From assembly GCF_047663525.1 (NCBI RefSeq), contig NC_092607.1:8403001-8467000 (forward strand): a stretch of 64,000 bases of DNA, in the 5' to 3' direction. The first letter of the stretch is position 1. Each line of letters starts with the position of its first letter. Position numbers and translations under genes: made by a program. A model generated the notes under the pieces. The model was not told the DNA's origin, made no database searches, and worked only from the letters and a program-made list of their open reading frames with translations. The stretch comes from Anas platyrhynchos (lineage: Eukaryota > Chordata > Aves > Anseriformes > Anatidae). Positions 22,201-34,200 of the stretch are shown here, piece by piece.

Positions 22201-25200
22201 TATTCCCCTCCCACCTGCATCCCTTCCCCTTGGCCTGACAAATTTGGAGAGCCGGTGGTGGAAGGATGCTCCGAGAGAGCAACTGGCACGACGCGTGCCT
22301 GGAGCAGGATGAAGGCAGCAGGTACTGCAGAAAAGTTTCTGCATTTGACAGGTACCTGCGGCTGTATGGAGAAAATTATTTGGTATCTGAAAGCTGGATG
22401 CTCATGGAAACCTGCAGCCTTTCGACCAAGCTCGTACCGGGGTGGCTGGTGGCTCATTTCCGTGTTTGGTGCTGGCTCTCTCTTCCTGGTGTCACGTATG
22501 GGATTGCCCTAACATCTCACACATCCTCTGCGCAGCCATGAAGCCCTGCCACACACAGGGGCGGCTTTGGTGTGCTCACAGCTCTCCTCTGCTCATCTTC
22601 TGCCACCGAGGTGTCCCCCTGCCCAGAGCCATCAGGAAGGGGGCACGGTGACAGCAGCCGCTCCCAAGGAGGCTTGGCAGCGCTGGAGAAAGCTTCTTCC
22701 CTCCAAATGGTTTTAGTGCTTAAGTTTTGTGCTTTGAGGATTTTTGTGTTGCACCAAGAGCTGCTTGTCAGGGGAAACAGCCTTTTTTTTTTTTTCTTTT
22801 TGAGAGAGATTTTTGATGCTGATTCAGATTAAAACTTCAGTTTCTGAAAATTTTCTGCCCTTCCTGAGGCTGCAGGGTGGGGTGGCACTTCTACAGGGCA
22901 GCCTTCGCCCAGCTGGCTTTGCTTTTTATCCCTCCTTTCATGGCACTGCCCATCTCCGGGCACCTCAGTGCAGCCCCAAGCCACGCCAAGGTGGTGTGGG
23001 GCCCTCTCCCAGCTGTGATGGAGCTGCAGCCCCTGCCGGCATTGCAGGGGGCAGGGGTGGGCACAACTCAGCCTGCAGCGTGAAACAGGGCTTCTGGGGT
23101 GAAGTCATTTCTGCCCCTAAAAAGCAAAAGGCCGAGGGATGGAGCGTCTCATGGAAGCTGGCAACGTGAAGTCTTGGAGGAGCCAGCAGAGCTTTACGAA
23201 GCTGACAGCCTGCACTCTGAAGTCTCACCAAAACTGGGATTTTAAATTGCTTTTCGTGCTGAGTGTGTGGTCGGGTGGCTTTTCAGCTCCATTTGGAGCT
23301 GTGCATTCTGGGTTTAGCTGGCTGGAAAGCCACGTAAAACCATCCAGACTCGAAAATGGACCCTCCTCTTGCTTTCCTCTGCAGCTCGTACCTTCTATTT
23401 ACAAAAACTTGTGGTTCTGAGGTTTCAGTCAATAGTCCCTTCTCGTGTTGCTAATGCAGTGCCCAGGAGCGTGCCTGGCGTTCTGCAGGCAAACCAGCCC
23501 GCATTGTTGTTTTAAAGATTTTCCAGACAAAGGTCGCAATCCGGCAAGTGAGCTCCCACAAAGGGGATGCTTTGCTGAGCTGACTTTGCCTGCAGGCCTC
23601 GAGGATGAGGAGGGTGGCAGCGCTGTGGCAGAGAAAACAGAACTGTGCCTGTTGGGCTATTTTTTCCCCTACCCCTGTTGCAAAGGCATTTACTTTCTTG
23701 AGTGTGACTTTTTTTTTTTTTTTTTTGCCTTGACAAATGAAATCCTCACTCCTGGATTGCCACAGGCTGCCGTGCTCTCCGTGGTATCATTTTGCATCCT
23801 CAGGTATGAAGCATGTGGCACTGCCACGCTCTCTTCTGCCACCAGCCTCACCTGGCTGCCGTGCCCCTGGGCTGCCGCAGCACCCGGTGCCCGGTCCCCT
23901 GCCTCACCCCGAGGCACATTGCAAAATTCCCACTTCTCTTCCCCAAACTATGTAAGGATCTATCAGTGCTGGGACCACACCAGCCAGGGCTTGAAACCAA
24001 GGTCGCTCGCCTTCCTGGCAAGCGTCTTCTCCACGGTGGGCCCTGGCTGCCGCCCTCTGTGTGGGGCAGGAACGTGCCGCCTGGTTTGCAGACCTTTTTG
24101 ACTCCTTTTGTGACTCTGCCAGCCCAGGGCAGCGGTCGCCTGGGCTGGTTTTGGATGAAGTGATGCGGGCAGGTCGGGCCTGCGTGCCAGGACGAGCGGT
24201 TTCTCTGTGTTCCTTGTCCCCGAGAAGCCTCCACGAGCGCGCGCGTGCTGGAGAGACATCAAGGCGGGCTGCTCCCCGCGGGGACGCTGGGTAGAGCAGC
24301 TGCTCGAGAGGCTTTTTCCTGTTTACTCGCTCCAAGAAGTGCCGGGTAACGTGGTGATTAAAAGACATCCCTCCCGCCTGTGCCTGCGTTGTCCTCCTCC
24401 TCCTCCTGGCCCTGTCTGTGGGGTCACGCTGTCACTGCATCTGCAGAGCGTCATAAAGATGGCGCAGGTTATTTGGTCGCTTTGCTGCATGCCTGCTGCT
24501 CTATTTCCCTCCTCTTCCTCCGCTCTCTGGCTGCAGGGTCTGCTCTGTCGATCATCGTGGCTCTCGCAGCCGGTATGCGGGTCCCAGGGCAGGTCCTGGG
24601 GTGGGCACAGGGTGTCCAAGGGGACTTTCACCCCTCCGCGCCCTGCCTGCACCCCACGGATCTGCCTTCCAGCTGCCAGAGAGGCGCGGGGCCGGGTTTG
24701 TTTGCCAAGCGCTCAGGTGCTGCCTGACGACATGGCCTTTCTCTGCAGGAGCTGAGGGCGAGCCTCAGAAAGGCCTGGGCCGAGTCAGGCCACGGAAAGT
24801 AGCCCATGAGCAGCTCATCAGTAGGGCCAGGCCGGTGAGGAAGGCTTCCTTCGTCCTCCTGTGGCTGGGACACAACTCAGCTCGCAGTGAAGCCTCAGAA
24901 AGTTTGCTCTTTCTGAGAGGAAAAAAAAAGGGTTTGCTGTTAACCCTGGCGTAGATCAGTGCGTGAGCAGCAGGTCTCTGGTGCTGGGAACCAAATACCT
25001 CACAGGTGGCGTTTAAAAAAAACACAAGCAGTAGCAGAGCCTGGCTGTGAGGCTGTGAAGACCAGCACCAAGAGCTCCTGCTTCTTCCACGTGAGCTGAA
25101 GGTAGTGCCTGTCCTGGGACGTGTCTGCCTGGTGCTGTGCCCAGGTGCCGGGCTGCTCCAGTCACCACAAGTGACTCAGCACCAGGCAGGATCTTTATAT

Positions 25201-28200
25201 TATTCTCTGCTTCCCAATTTTACCCCGGCACTGAGGAGCTGAAGCAGTTGCAGCGACAGGAATAAGCCACCTCGTTGGTGCTCATGTAGTGTTCCGGGTA
25301 GCAGTCATCTGTGCTGTGAAGTTATTGTCACGGAAACTCGATTGCGTCGAGGGGTGGGATGGATGACAAGTGAGTCACGGCGTCTGAGCAGCGCTGGCAT
25401 TTGCTGGGAGTGTGACAAGTCTTCAGTTTCCAATCCTCACCTCTGGGTGAGGAGTCCCCATCCTGGGGACAGCCTGTGGTTGCTCTTGTCTCCATTTGCC
25501 TTGTGGTGAGCTCTGGGCACAAGAGCCAAGAACACAAAACCCCCCGGAGAGCTGCAGCGAGCACCCAGCTCCGCCATGGCTCCCAGCTGGGCCTGTTCCC
25601 CTCGTGTATGGTGCTGAGGGCTGTGCTGGAAGTGGGGGGGAGGCGTGGGGGTGTCTTAAAGCATCACTTTAAGCTCCAGGAGGGACGTGGAGATGCTGCC
25701 TGGCCCCTTGCCTCGCAGACATGGTGCCGTGTCAGGTGCCTCCCCTCCATCGATCCGTCCGCGTCCTCTGCGGTACCTTTCGGATCTGGTTACCACTGCA
25801 CGTCCCCTCTGCAGGGAGGCTGGAGGAGCTCTTCAGCCTCCCCCATCCTCCCACCCTTCTATTGCCTTCCTGCAATGGGCTGAGGGGGCGCAGTCCTCGA
25901 TGCCAGGCAGGGGAAGGTCACCTTGGGGTGGCTCGTGGAGCTGTCCCGGCCCCGCCAGCCACCCAGCAGCACCGCTGCGGAGCTTCCTCTTTCCATGTGA
26001 GTCAGTGGAAGCTTCTGCCCCTCAAACAGAGCAGGCCGGTGACTGAGGGCTGCCGCCGGCTGTAATTTATCAGAAGAAGGGACGCGTTTCTTTAAAGCAG
26101 TGTCCAGGCAGGCAAAACCCGGGGCTCAGCCCAGCTGCTGTTGCTGTTTGGGATGGACGCGCTCCCATGCCCTGCATGGTGCGGGTGCAAGAAGTCCGGG
26201 GGCCTTCATGGTGCTGGGCTTGTTTGTGCAGGGGAGCAGGCCTGGCCAGCACCATGGACACTCCATGGACAGCTTTAGCTTCAGCATGATCCTGGCACAA
26301 CACAGCTTCCCTGGACATAATTTCTGTGGAAAACAGGAGGGGGGCCAGGAGCAGCCCCGGAGCAGGGGATGCCATCCGGCTGCCTCCTCCCCATGGGCGG
26401 GAGGGGATGTCTCCACCCCGAGGTCCCAGAGGCTCATGAGGCATGGAAGGATTTGGGGAACTGCTGCCTGCAGATCTGTGGGCTCCTGGTGCTTCGTCAG
26501 GGGCTCGTGCTGTGGCAGAAACAAGTGGCTATGTCTCGGGGCTGGTGTGCCATGTCCGCTCCCCTGCTTTACTCACTGCTGTGTTTTTTTGGCCGCCTCA
26601 GCTCAGGGATGGGCCCGGTGCTGCCGTGTGCGGGGCACAGCGGGAGGGGCTGGGGGCTGAGGGGTTCCTGTGGCCTGTCCCCATGGGTGCCACCCAGGGG
26701 ACTGCAGCAGAGGCTGAGGAAGGAGCTGGAGCACCCTGCCAGAAGCAGACGCTACCTGACAGGAGAGCTGGTGCCCTGCTCGGCTGTATGGCGGTGCTGG
26801 GGACGTGGCCTGGTCCGCGGGGCAGGGAGGCAGCTCCCGAACATGAAGCCGGCCCTCGGAGGCTGAGACAGGCACGGTGGAAACTGCCAGCCTTTACATC
26901 CCCGCTCTGCTGGGCTGTGGGCAGAGATCGCGAGATAGCAGCATCCTGCTTTGCTCACTTGGCGGACCAGCTTTGGTAGTGTTTTTTGTTGTTTTTTTTT
27001 TTTTTTTTTTAACACATGCCTTCTTGCAGCTGAGAGTAATCTGGAGAGATGTGCTGATGATGCAGGATAGGCCGTTGTCAGCCCCCAGCCAGCTCTGCCG
27101 CTAGCAGCAGGAGGATGTTTGTGAGATCTTGAAGGTCGCCTGCGTGAGGCCAAAGCTGGTGGAGCAGCGAGGCAGGGGCTGCCTGGGAGAGGTGGGAGCT
27201 GCTCTGTAGGGACAGGGTGATGCCCTGGGATCACCTTTGCCTCCCTGCTCCAGCCCACAGCAGCCAGGAGGGAGGACAGGCGGGCAGTTCCTCGTGTCTT
27301 GCTCCAGACCGGGTGGCTGCAGAGCTGTGGAGGCTGAGAGAGAGCCGGGGATATTCAGCCTGGGGAAGAGAAGGCTCTGGGGAGACCTCACTGCAGCCTT
27401 TCAACTCTTAAAGGGGGCTTATGGAAAGGCTGGAGGACTCTTTACTTGGGTAGATAATGATAGGACAAGGGGGAATGGTCTTAAACTAAACGAGGATAGA
27501 TGTAGACTAAACATTAAGAGGAAAATTTTCACTGTAAGGGTGGTGAGGCACTGGCACAGGCTGCCCAGAGGAGCTGTGGATGTTCCACCCCTGGAGGTGC
27601 TCAAGGCCAGGCTGGACGGGGCCTTGGCCAGCCTCACCTAGTGGGTGGCGTCCCTGCGTGTGGCAGGGGGTTGGAACTGGATGATCTCTAAGATCCCTTC
27701 CAACCTGAGCCATTCTACGAAGCACCTCCAAGCCCCTGCGCATCTCCTTGTCACTTCCTCTGCCCACGATAAGGATTTCGGGGGGGGGCACAGGGTGGGG
27801 GAGCAACCGGAGCTCAGAAGCCGCAGCACACGTGATGCCGAGGTGCAGCCGAGGCAGCGGCAGCTCGAGGCGAGGGCAGGAAGCCCCAGTGCCCGCAGAG
27901 CAGCTGCTGGCCCCCACGTGCTGCCTGTGCTGCTGTGGGGGCTGTTGCTGGGGGGGGGGGGTCCCACGAAGCGCTCTGCCCCATCCCTCCAGCAGCGGTC
28001 AGCCAGGATCTGGGCTCTGGGTTTGGGCTATTCCCGGCCATCCAGGCGGGCTGGGAACTCCCTGGTCCCATCCAAGCTGTTTGTTCTGAGCATCCTCCCT
28101 GCCAAGGCGCTCTGTGGATGCGGCTGCCTCTGCAGCAGAGCCATCGCAGCAACTGCTTCAGAGCAAACGCTGCAGGTTGCTGCTGCGGGTAGCGGGTGAG

Positions 28201-31200
28201 ATGTACCGACTTGCTGGAGCAATCTGAGGCACAACCGAGCCAAGTCTGGAGGGGAAAATAGCTTAACCTTGTCTTCTCCTGAGACCGGAGAGGTTCCTGC
28301 ATGTGCGTTGCAGAAGCAAGAGCGGTGGGACCCAACAGGCCCCCAAGCAGCAGGGCTGCCATGTCCCTCCCTGGGGTAGTAGTGGCAGTGAGAGAGCTTT
28401 TTGCAGGGTTTTTGGGTACCTCACTAAAATGGCAGCACATCCATTTTCGGCTCACAGAAGGGAGCAGGGACTCGCTGGGGCATAGGGCTCTGCTGTGCCG
28501 GTGTTTCTTTCGGTCTCCGTGGATGCCTCAGCCCCGCAAAGGAGCCATCAGGTCGGATTGGAGGCCCCAGCTGGTTTATTGTTTCTCTGGCTGGAGCAGC
28601 CATCTGCTAATGCTGTGGGATCGTGTTCCTCCAGAAACCTGAGAGCTGATGCACGGAAGCGCTGATGGCAGCGCGGCGTGGCCAGGAGGAGGGTGCAGAA
28701 ACCCGGCGCTGCGCCTCCGTGCACAGACACTGCTAATTCACCATTGCACTGCATGGTTTCGTCTTGTCTGTTAAGGAAAGCTCCTGGAGCTAAGGCTGAG
28801 CTGTTACTGTGAAAGCCTGTGCTAATGAGAGATGCGTGGCTCTTCCCTCTGAGATAGTTTTCTACTGCAGCGAGGTTCCTGCTTTCTTTTGGGTGGGATG
28901 TTAGGTATTGTAGCCCGCTTCTGGTGTTCACCAGGGGTGCAGCACGGTTTTGTAAAAGCTGCCTTAATATCGACTGCCGCTCAGGTTCGAGCTCAGATCG
29001 TTGCTGTCTGCAAGATGCCTGCATCACCCCTGTTGGATGCGGCACAGCAGATGCCATCAGGAGGATTTCAGCATCGTGCAACCCCCAGCACCTGAGGTGG
29101 CTGCTTTTTGGCAGATGGATCTACGCGTGGACACGGGACGGGCTCATGTGGAGCCTCGCAGACCAAGGGGTCTCGCTGGCTGCTGCGGGGCACGGCGCCT
29201 GGCTCCAGACCACGAGGTGCTGGAGGCTCTGGCCCTGCTCCAGCAAAGCACTTAGTGCTCACTTGACCATTCCTCTGAAGCCCGGTGGGATTTTTGCATC
29301 TCCCCGCATGGCATTCGGTTGCAGACAGCGCGCCAGGAGCAGCCCAGGCAGGGTGAGGGCAGCCCAGCCTCCTGCTGCAAACCTCTGCAGCAGCCAGCAC
29401 CAGCCCAAGCAGCACGTTCAGTGGGCTCCTATTGAAGTATTCAGAGGGAAATACCACCGCTTTATTCCCTGTGCTGTTACGCAATAGAATTCTCTGATTT
29501 CTGCCCCCACACACACTTACAAGTCGGGTCTTTTTTTTTTTTTTTTCCATCTTCCTCACTTCTCACTTTCCCTGCGTGCCGGACCGCCCTCCTGCGAGTG
29601 ATGGGAAGGCCAGAAATAATCATTGTGTTCAGGGCAAGGTACACTGCCAAAAAGCATGAAGACATTTCTTGCTGGCTTTGTGCTGGAGGAGGAAACCCAA
29701 AGGCTTCTCCACCGCCCCAGGACAGGATCAGTCCGTGCCAGCCGAGGTCAGGCTGCAGTGAGCGTGGGGCTCTCCCTGTGTGTTGGTCCCCACGCAGCCA
29801 CGCTGCACACAGACGTGCTTGCCAAGGCGGTGGGTGGGTCCCTGACAAATCCATCCTGGAAGGTAATCTGGCCTAAATCCTATTTCTTTTTTTTTATTTA
29901 TTTTTTTTTAATCAGTCTGACATCTCTCCAAAAACCCTCCGGAGGTGGAGATTTTGCAACCCTTGGAGCCCGTTGCAGGGTGTCCTTATCCTCACGCCTT
30001 ACAATGCCCGCTCCGTCACTGTAAGTGAGGCTTGGGTGAAGTTCCAGTTGTGAACAGCTGAAGGCTGGATCTGGCTTTCATTAACCAGAGGGGATTTTTT
30101 TTTTTTTTTCCTAAGTGCTGCAGGGGGTGGGTCTGGGGCCAGCTTTTTCTTTCTGGTGTGACCTGCTCCTGTGGAAGGGAAGGCTCCTGGCCCAGAAACG
30201 TAACCCTGTCCTTTTTGAAAAGACACATGGAGGTCGAGGCTTTCTCTCCCTCATCCGGCTGCCATCCACATGGGACAAAGACCAGCGCCTGCTTTCTGCA
30301 GCGGCTGCTCCATCCCACAGCGTGCTCTGGGGCAGACCAGCAGGGCAATGAGGTGTGGTTCACCCCGGTAACGGGTTGCCTTTCTTTGACGGGTTTATCC
30401 AAGGTTATCTGGCACTTGTTCCTCTGCCCTGGCACATGTGGCCCCACCAGATGCTCTTCCCCTAGGCAGCATCCCTGGTAGGTGATTCCCAGAACAGCCA
30501 CACTGTGCAGTGGGACCTCGAGCTTCCCCGTCTGTCTGTCCTTGAGGGAAGCCCAGGAGGGAAGAGCATGGTGGCCATCAAGGAAGCCACCTCCTTCTCG
30601 GTGGCACCTGCCACAGCAGTTGTGGTCGAGGCAAGCTTTGGGGCAATAAAAAGAAAAGTGGGTGGCCCAAGCTCACAAGATCATGGAGGGAGGTGGCAGC
30701 AGGCTCTGGGTTTTGTGTTTGCCTTCCGGAGGGTGGCTGGTGTTTGCTGAGGTGTCTGTGTTTTACTTGTGGCCCTCGCAAGCAGAGCTGGAAATATTTA
30801 TAGGCTGGGGTTGGTTTCGTTGGATGGGGGCACCAGCCTAGGACCAGTACAGCCGGTGTGGAGACACCTCGCGGATCTGGGATGGTGGCATCCGTGGCCG
30901 CTGTGCCTCCTGCTGAAGTCATTTCCTTGCAGGGTGCAGGGAAGGCGTTTGAGTCACTGGAGGCGGTGGGGCTGGAGGGGGATGATGGTGCTGCTGCGCG
31001 GCAAGGTGCGAGCTGCAGAAACCAAACCCCGAACCGCCTTCTCCCCGGCGCACGCGGGCATGTTGGGGAGGATGAGAGAGATGAGCAAGCAGCTGCAGGC
31101 ACGCGTGGGCTGGAGCTCTTTACCTGCTCCTCTGCGTGCTTGGTGCTCGCGGCGGAGCACCCCGGGGGAAGCCCGCACCCCTGCACCTTCGTTGGGTGCC

Positions 31201-34200
31201 CCGTTTGCTCTGGGGGCTCTCCCTGGAGTGGATTTTGGGGGATGCGGTTTTTAAGGATAGCTCACGACCTTCACATCCCCACAGGCACTTTGCAGTGAGA
31301 GGCGGAGATAGGACAGAGTCGGAGCGCCGTGGTGCGGGGTTAGGCCCTTGGAAGGAGGCTGCCGAGACAGCACATGCTGATGGTTACCACCTACCATGAA
31401 AACTTGCTCTTTCCCACTGCTTTTGTCAAGTCCTCCGACAGGAATAGCCTTTGCTGTGCGTGTGATGGATGCAAAGACCGCAGCTGTGATGCATTTTTTT
31501 ATGCTAGCGATAAAAACATGTCGGCCGCCAAGGCTGTGAGCACGTGGATGGATTACGACGGGGCAGGCTAATGTTTGAACCTCCGGACAGCCGGTCTGTA
31601 AAGGGCAGGTGATGCTTAGAAAGGCACAGCCCTGCTCAGAAAGGCACAGCCCTGCTCAGAAAGGCACAGCTCTCCTCGTTTTCGGGAGCTTGCTCAGCTG
31701 CCCTTCACAGCCCAGGGAGCTGGGTCTCTCTGTGCACTTGTCCTTGGTTGCAGTGGCCAAATGAGGTCTGTCTGTATCAGGAAACGAGGGGGCTGTGATC
31801 GTGCCTGAATGCACACCGCCGTGCTGTGTGGTGTGGCTTGTCCTGGGGTGAAAGCCCCCTTGACACGGTTTCAGTGGGATTCTCTTTAGACGTGTTTTGG
31901 TGCACATGTAGAGCGCACAAGCCAGCACAAAATGGTTTCAGAGCAAGCACCCGAGGCTGCCGCTGTGACTGCTTCCAACAGCAGTGGTTTCAAGAGGTTC
32001 CTTGTGCAGGCTCCTTGTGCAAGGTTTGGGACAGGTCTCCCCAGCACCAGGCCACATCTCCCAGCTTGCTGTCCCGTTTGCTGGGAGCGGGCCCCTGCCC
32101 CCGCAAGCTGGCGCAGCGCTGCCGGCCTCTGCTGCGGCTGCTGAGCAGCTCACGTTTCTGTCTAGCTCTAAACTACAGCAAATTGCAATGAAAGGCGAGT
32201 CGATCCGCAGTGACTGCCCTAAGTGGAGTTTAATTGGGATGAATTACACGCCAGGTTTGCAGTAATCGCCATCCCACACTGCTCAGAAGCACCGTCTGCT
32301 TTGGAAACGTGACTCAGAACTGTTGTTACTTGATTCCCCCGAGCATTTAAGAAACTCTTTTTCCAGGAAGCAAAGATTCTTGGGTTTGGGGTTTTTTGTT
32401 GTTGCTGCTGCTGCTGTGTTCTCTTTGTTTGATGGTAATGAGCGTCCTTTCCCAGAATTTCCTCTGGGGAGGAGGCTGAGGCACTCTCTCCTCAGCATCC
32501 CTCCAGCTCCTTCGGCTCGCCCTGCGTTTAAGATCCTGGTGCGCTCTACCCCGCCGCAGCTTTCCTTGGCCACGGTGGCCAGGGCAAATTAGCTGCTGCT
32601 CTCCTCCTCCTTGAGTGCTGGGGAAGCCGTAGCTGTGCCCAGCCTGGTTCTCACCTCCCTGCCCAAGTGTCACCTTTGGGGGACTCCAGGGGACGGCTGC
32701 TGAGCTGCGACGCCAGCCCTGCAACCTCAGGGATATCCAAAGGACAGCGCTGTCCCTGTGTCACTGCTGGTGCTGCCCGCTCTGCGGCAGCCTTGGACTC
32801 AGAGAGAAGCTGGAATTGTTAAAATAAAGCCCGTGGGACTCACGCAGATGAGGGCAGGTCCAGGGGTCCTGGTTCCGCTTGGAGTAGGATGGGAGATCAC
32901 CTCTCAAGAGATGGGAGAGCTGTTGGGGCAGGGGAAGGTGCCAGAAACTGCAGCCATAATTTAGGGGGAAAGGGAAAAAGGGAAGAAGAGGAGTCATAGA
33001 GTTGTTTAAACCAGGAACCAACTCAGGTTTCAATATCAGACTTGAATTTGGATAGGAGTGGGGATGAAGCCTTGCTGTTTGTAAGACGCAGAGCTGCAAG
33101 TGGGGTGTTGCTGAGCTGGGCAGAAGGCTGAGCCCCCAGAGGTTTCACCCCAGCAGAAAGGCTCTCGTTGAAAAAGAAAACAAAATTACCCTCTTAAAGG
33201 CAAAAAACCCTGCAGTTCACAGGCGTAGGTTGAGCAGAGGAAGAAGGTGTGAGGTGTGAAGCTGTCGGGTGAAGGAACCTGCAGGAACCAGAGCTCTGCC
33301 CTCTGCTCCTCGCGACTGGGGAGCACCTGGGTGAAATATTGAAGCCTCCCTGGGGACATGGGGACAAATGGGGACAGGGCAGGCTGGGGAGGCTTTCTGG
33401 GGAACCAGGCATGGCGGTCCAGCTGCACAGTCCTTGCCCTTCCTTCTACTCCGGTGTGGCATTTAGGATCCGCAGAGCCTCATCTTGGGGATTTCAACTC
33501 TTCACTGAACTTTCCCCTTTTGTCTCGTAGTGGACATTCGTGAAATCAAAGAGATTCGGCCGGGAAAGAATTCGCGCGATTTTGACCGGTACCAGGAGGA
33601 TCCGTGTTTCCGACCAGACCAGTCCCACTGCTTCGTTGTCCTCTACGGCACAGAGTTCAGGCTGAAGACCCTCAGCCTGCAAGGTAAAGCGCTCACAGCC
33701 CCCAGGCAGGGCGGGCAGCCCCTTCGCAGACTTCCCCGGCATCCCGTGGGGCTCATTCAGAGCCCTGTAGGCAAGCACAGACGCAGGCAGAAGTGCTGAC
33801 CCCTCGATGTCCACGGCACATCTGCCTTGTGCTGCAGCCCGCAGGGACAGAGCCAGCCCCCTGCCCTCGGGGAGGCTTCAGGGGGAGCTGGGGGGGCTGA
33901 GGAGGAGCTAGGACACCTTCCCCGGGAGCTGCTGGCCCCTGGCACCCCGCCCAGCCTGGGCATTGCTCTTTGGGGACAGAGGTGACACCCAGCTCTGGCC
34001 ACAAACATCCCAGGGGGGAGCAGGGGCTGGGCAGGGGTGGGAGCTGTTGGGAGGGAGTGAAGGAAGGCATTTAGGACATCGGGGGTAGCCTCAAGAGGGG
34101 CTGGTGACCAGCCTCTGTGTCCCTTCCTCCCATTTCTCCTCTTCCTTCTTTCCGCAGCCACATCCGAGGAGGAGGTCAACATGTGGATCAAGGGGCTGAA

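Larger units (their letters stand above)
16441..33530 (+). other. PLCG1: PLCG1 intron 1 (17 kb)
   Basis: Donor GTGAGT, acceptor tgtctcgtag. It is mostly GC-rich with scattered poly-A and poly-T tracts (19,790-19,809; 23,708-23,726; 26,991-27,010; 29,530-29,546; 30,097-30,109). It holds one clear CR1 fragment, one 20-bp triple tandem and a less GC-rich segment at about 19,830-20,200. I found no second gene in it; the open frames on both strands lack domains. As in other vertebrate PLCG1 genes it is the likely home of intronic enhancers. Confidence 0.7.

Noticed and set aside
27237..27641. 134-codon open frame in PLCG1 intron 1
   Set aside because: Lies within the CR1 fragment; it is a remnant frame of the LINE 3' end, not a host gene.
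31618..31677. CRISPR-like array
   Set aside because: Three directly adjacent 20-bp units without spacers in a vertebrate intron; a plain tandem repeat.
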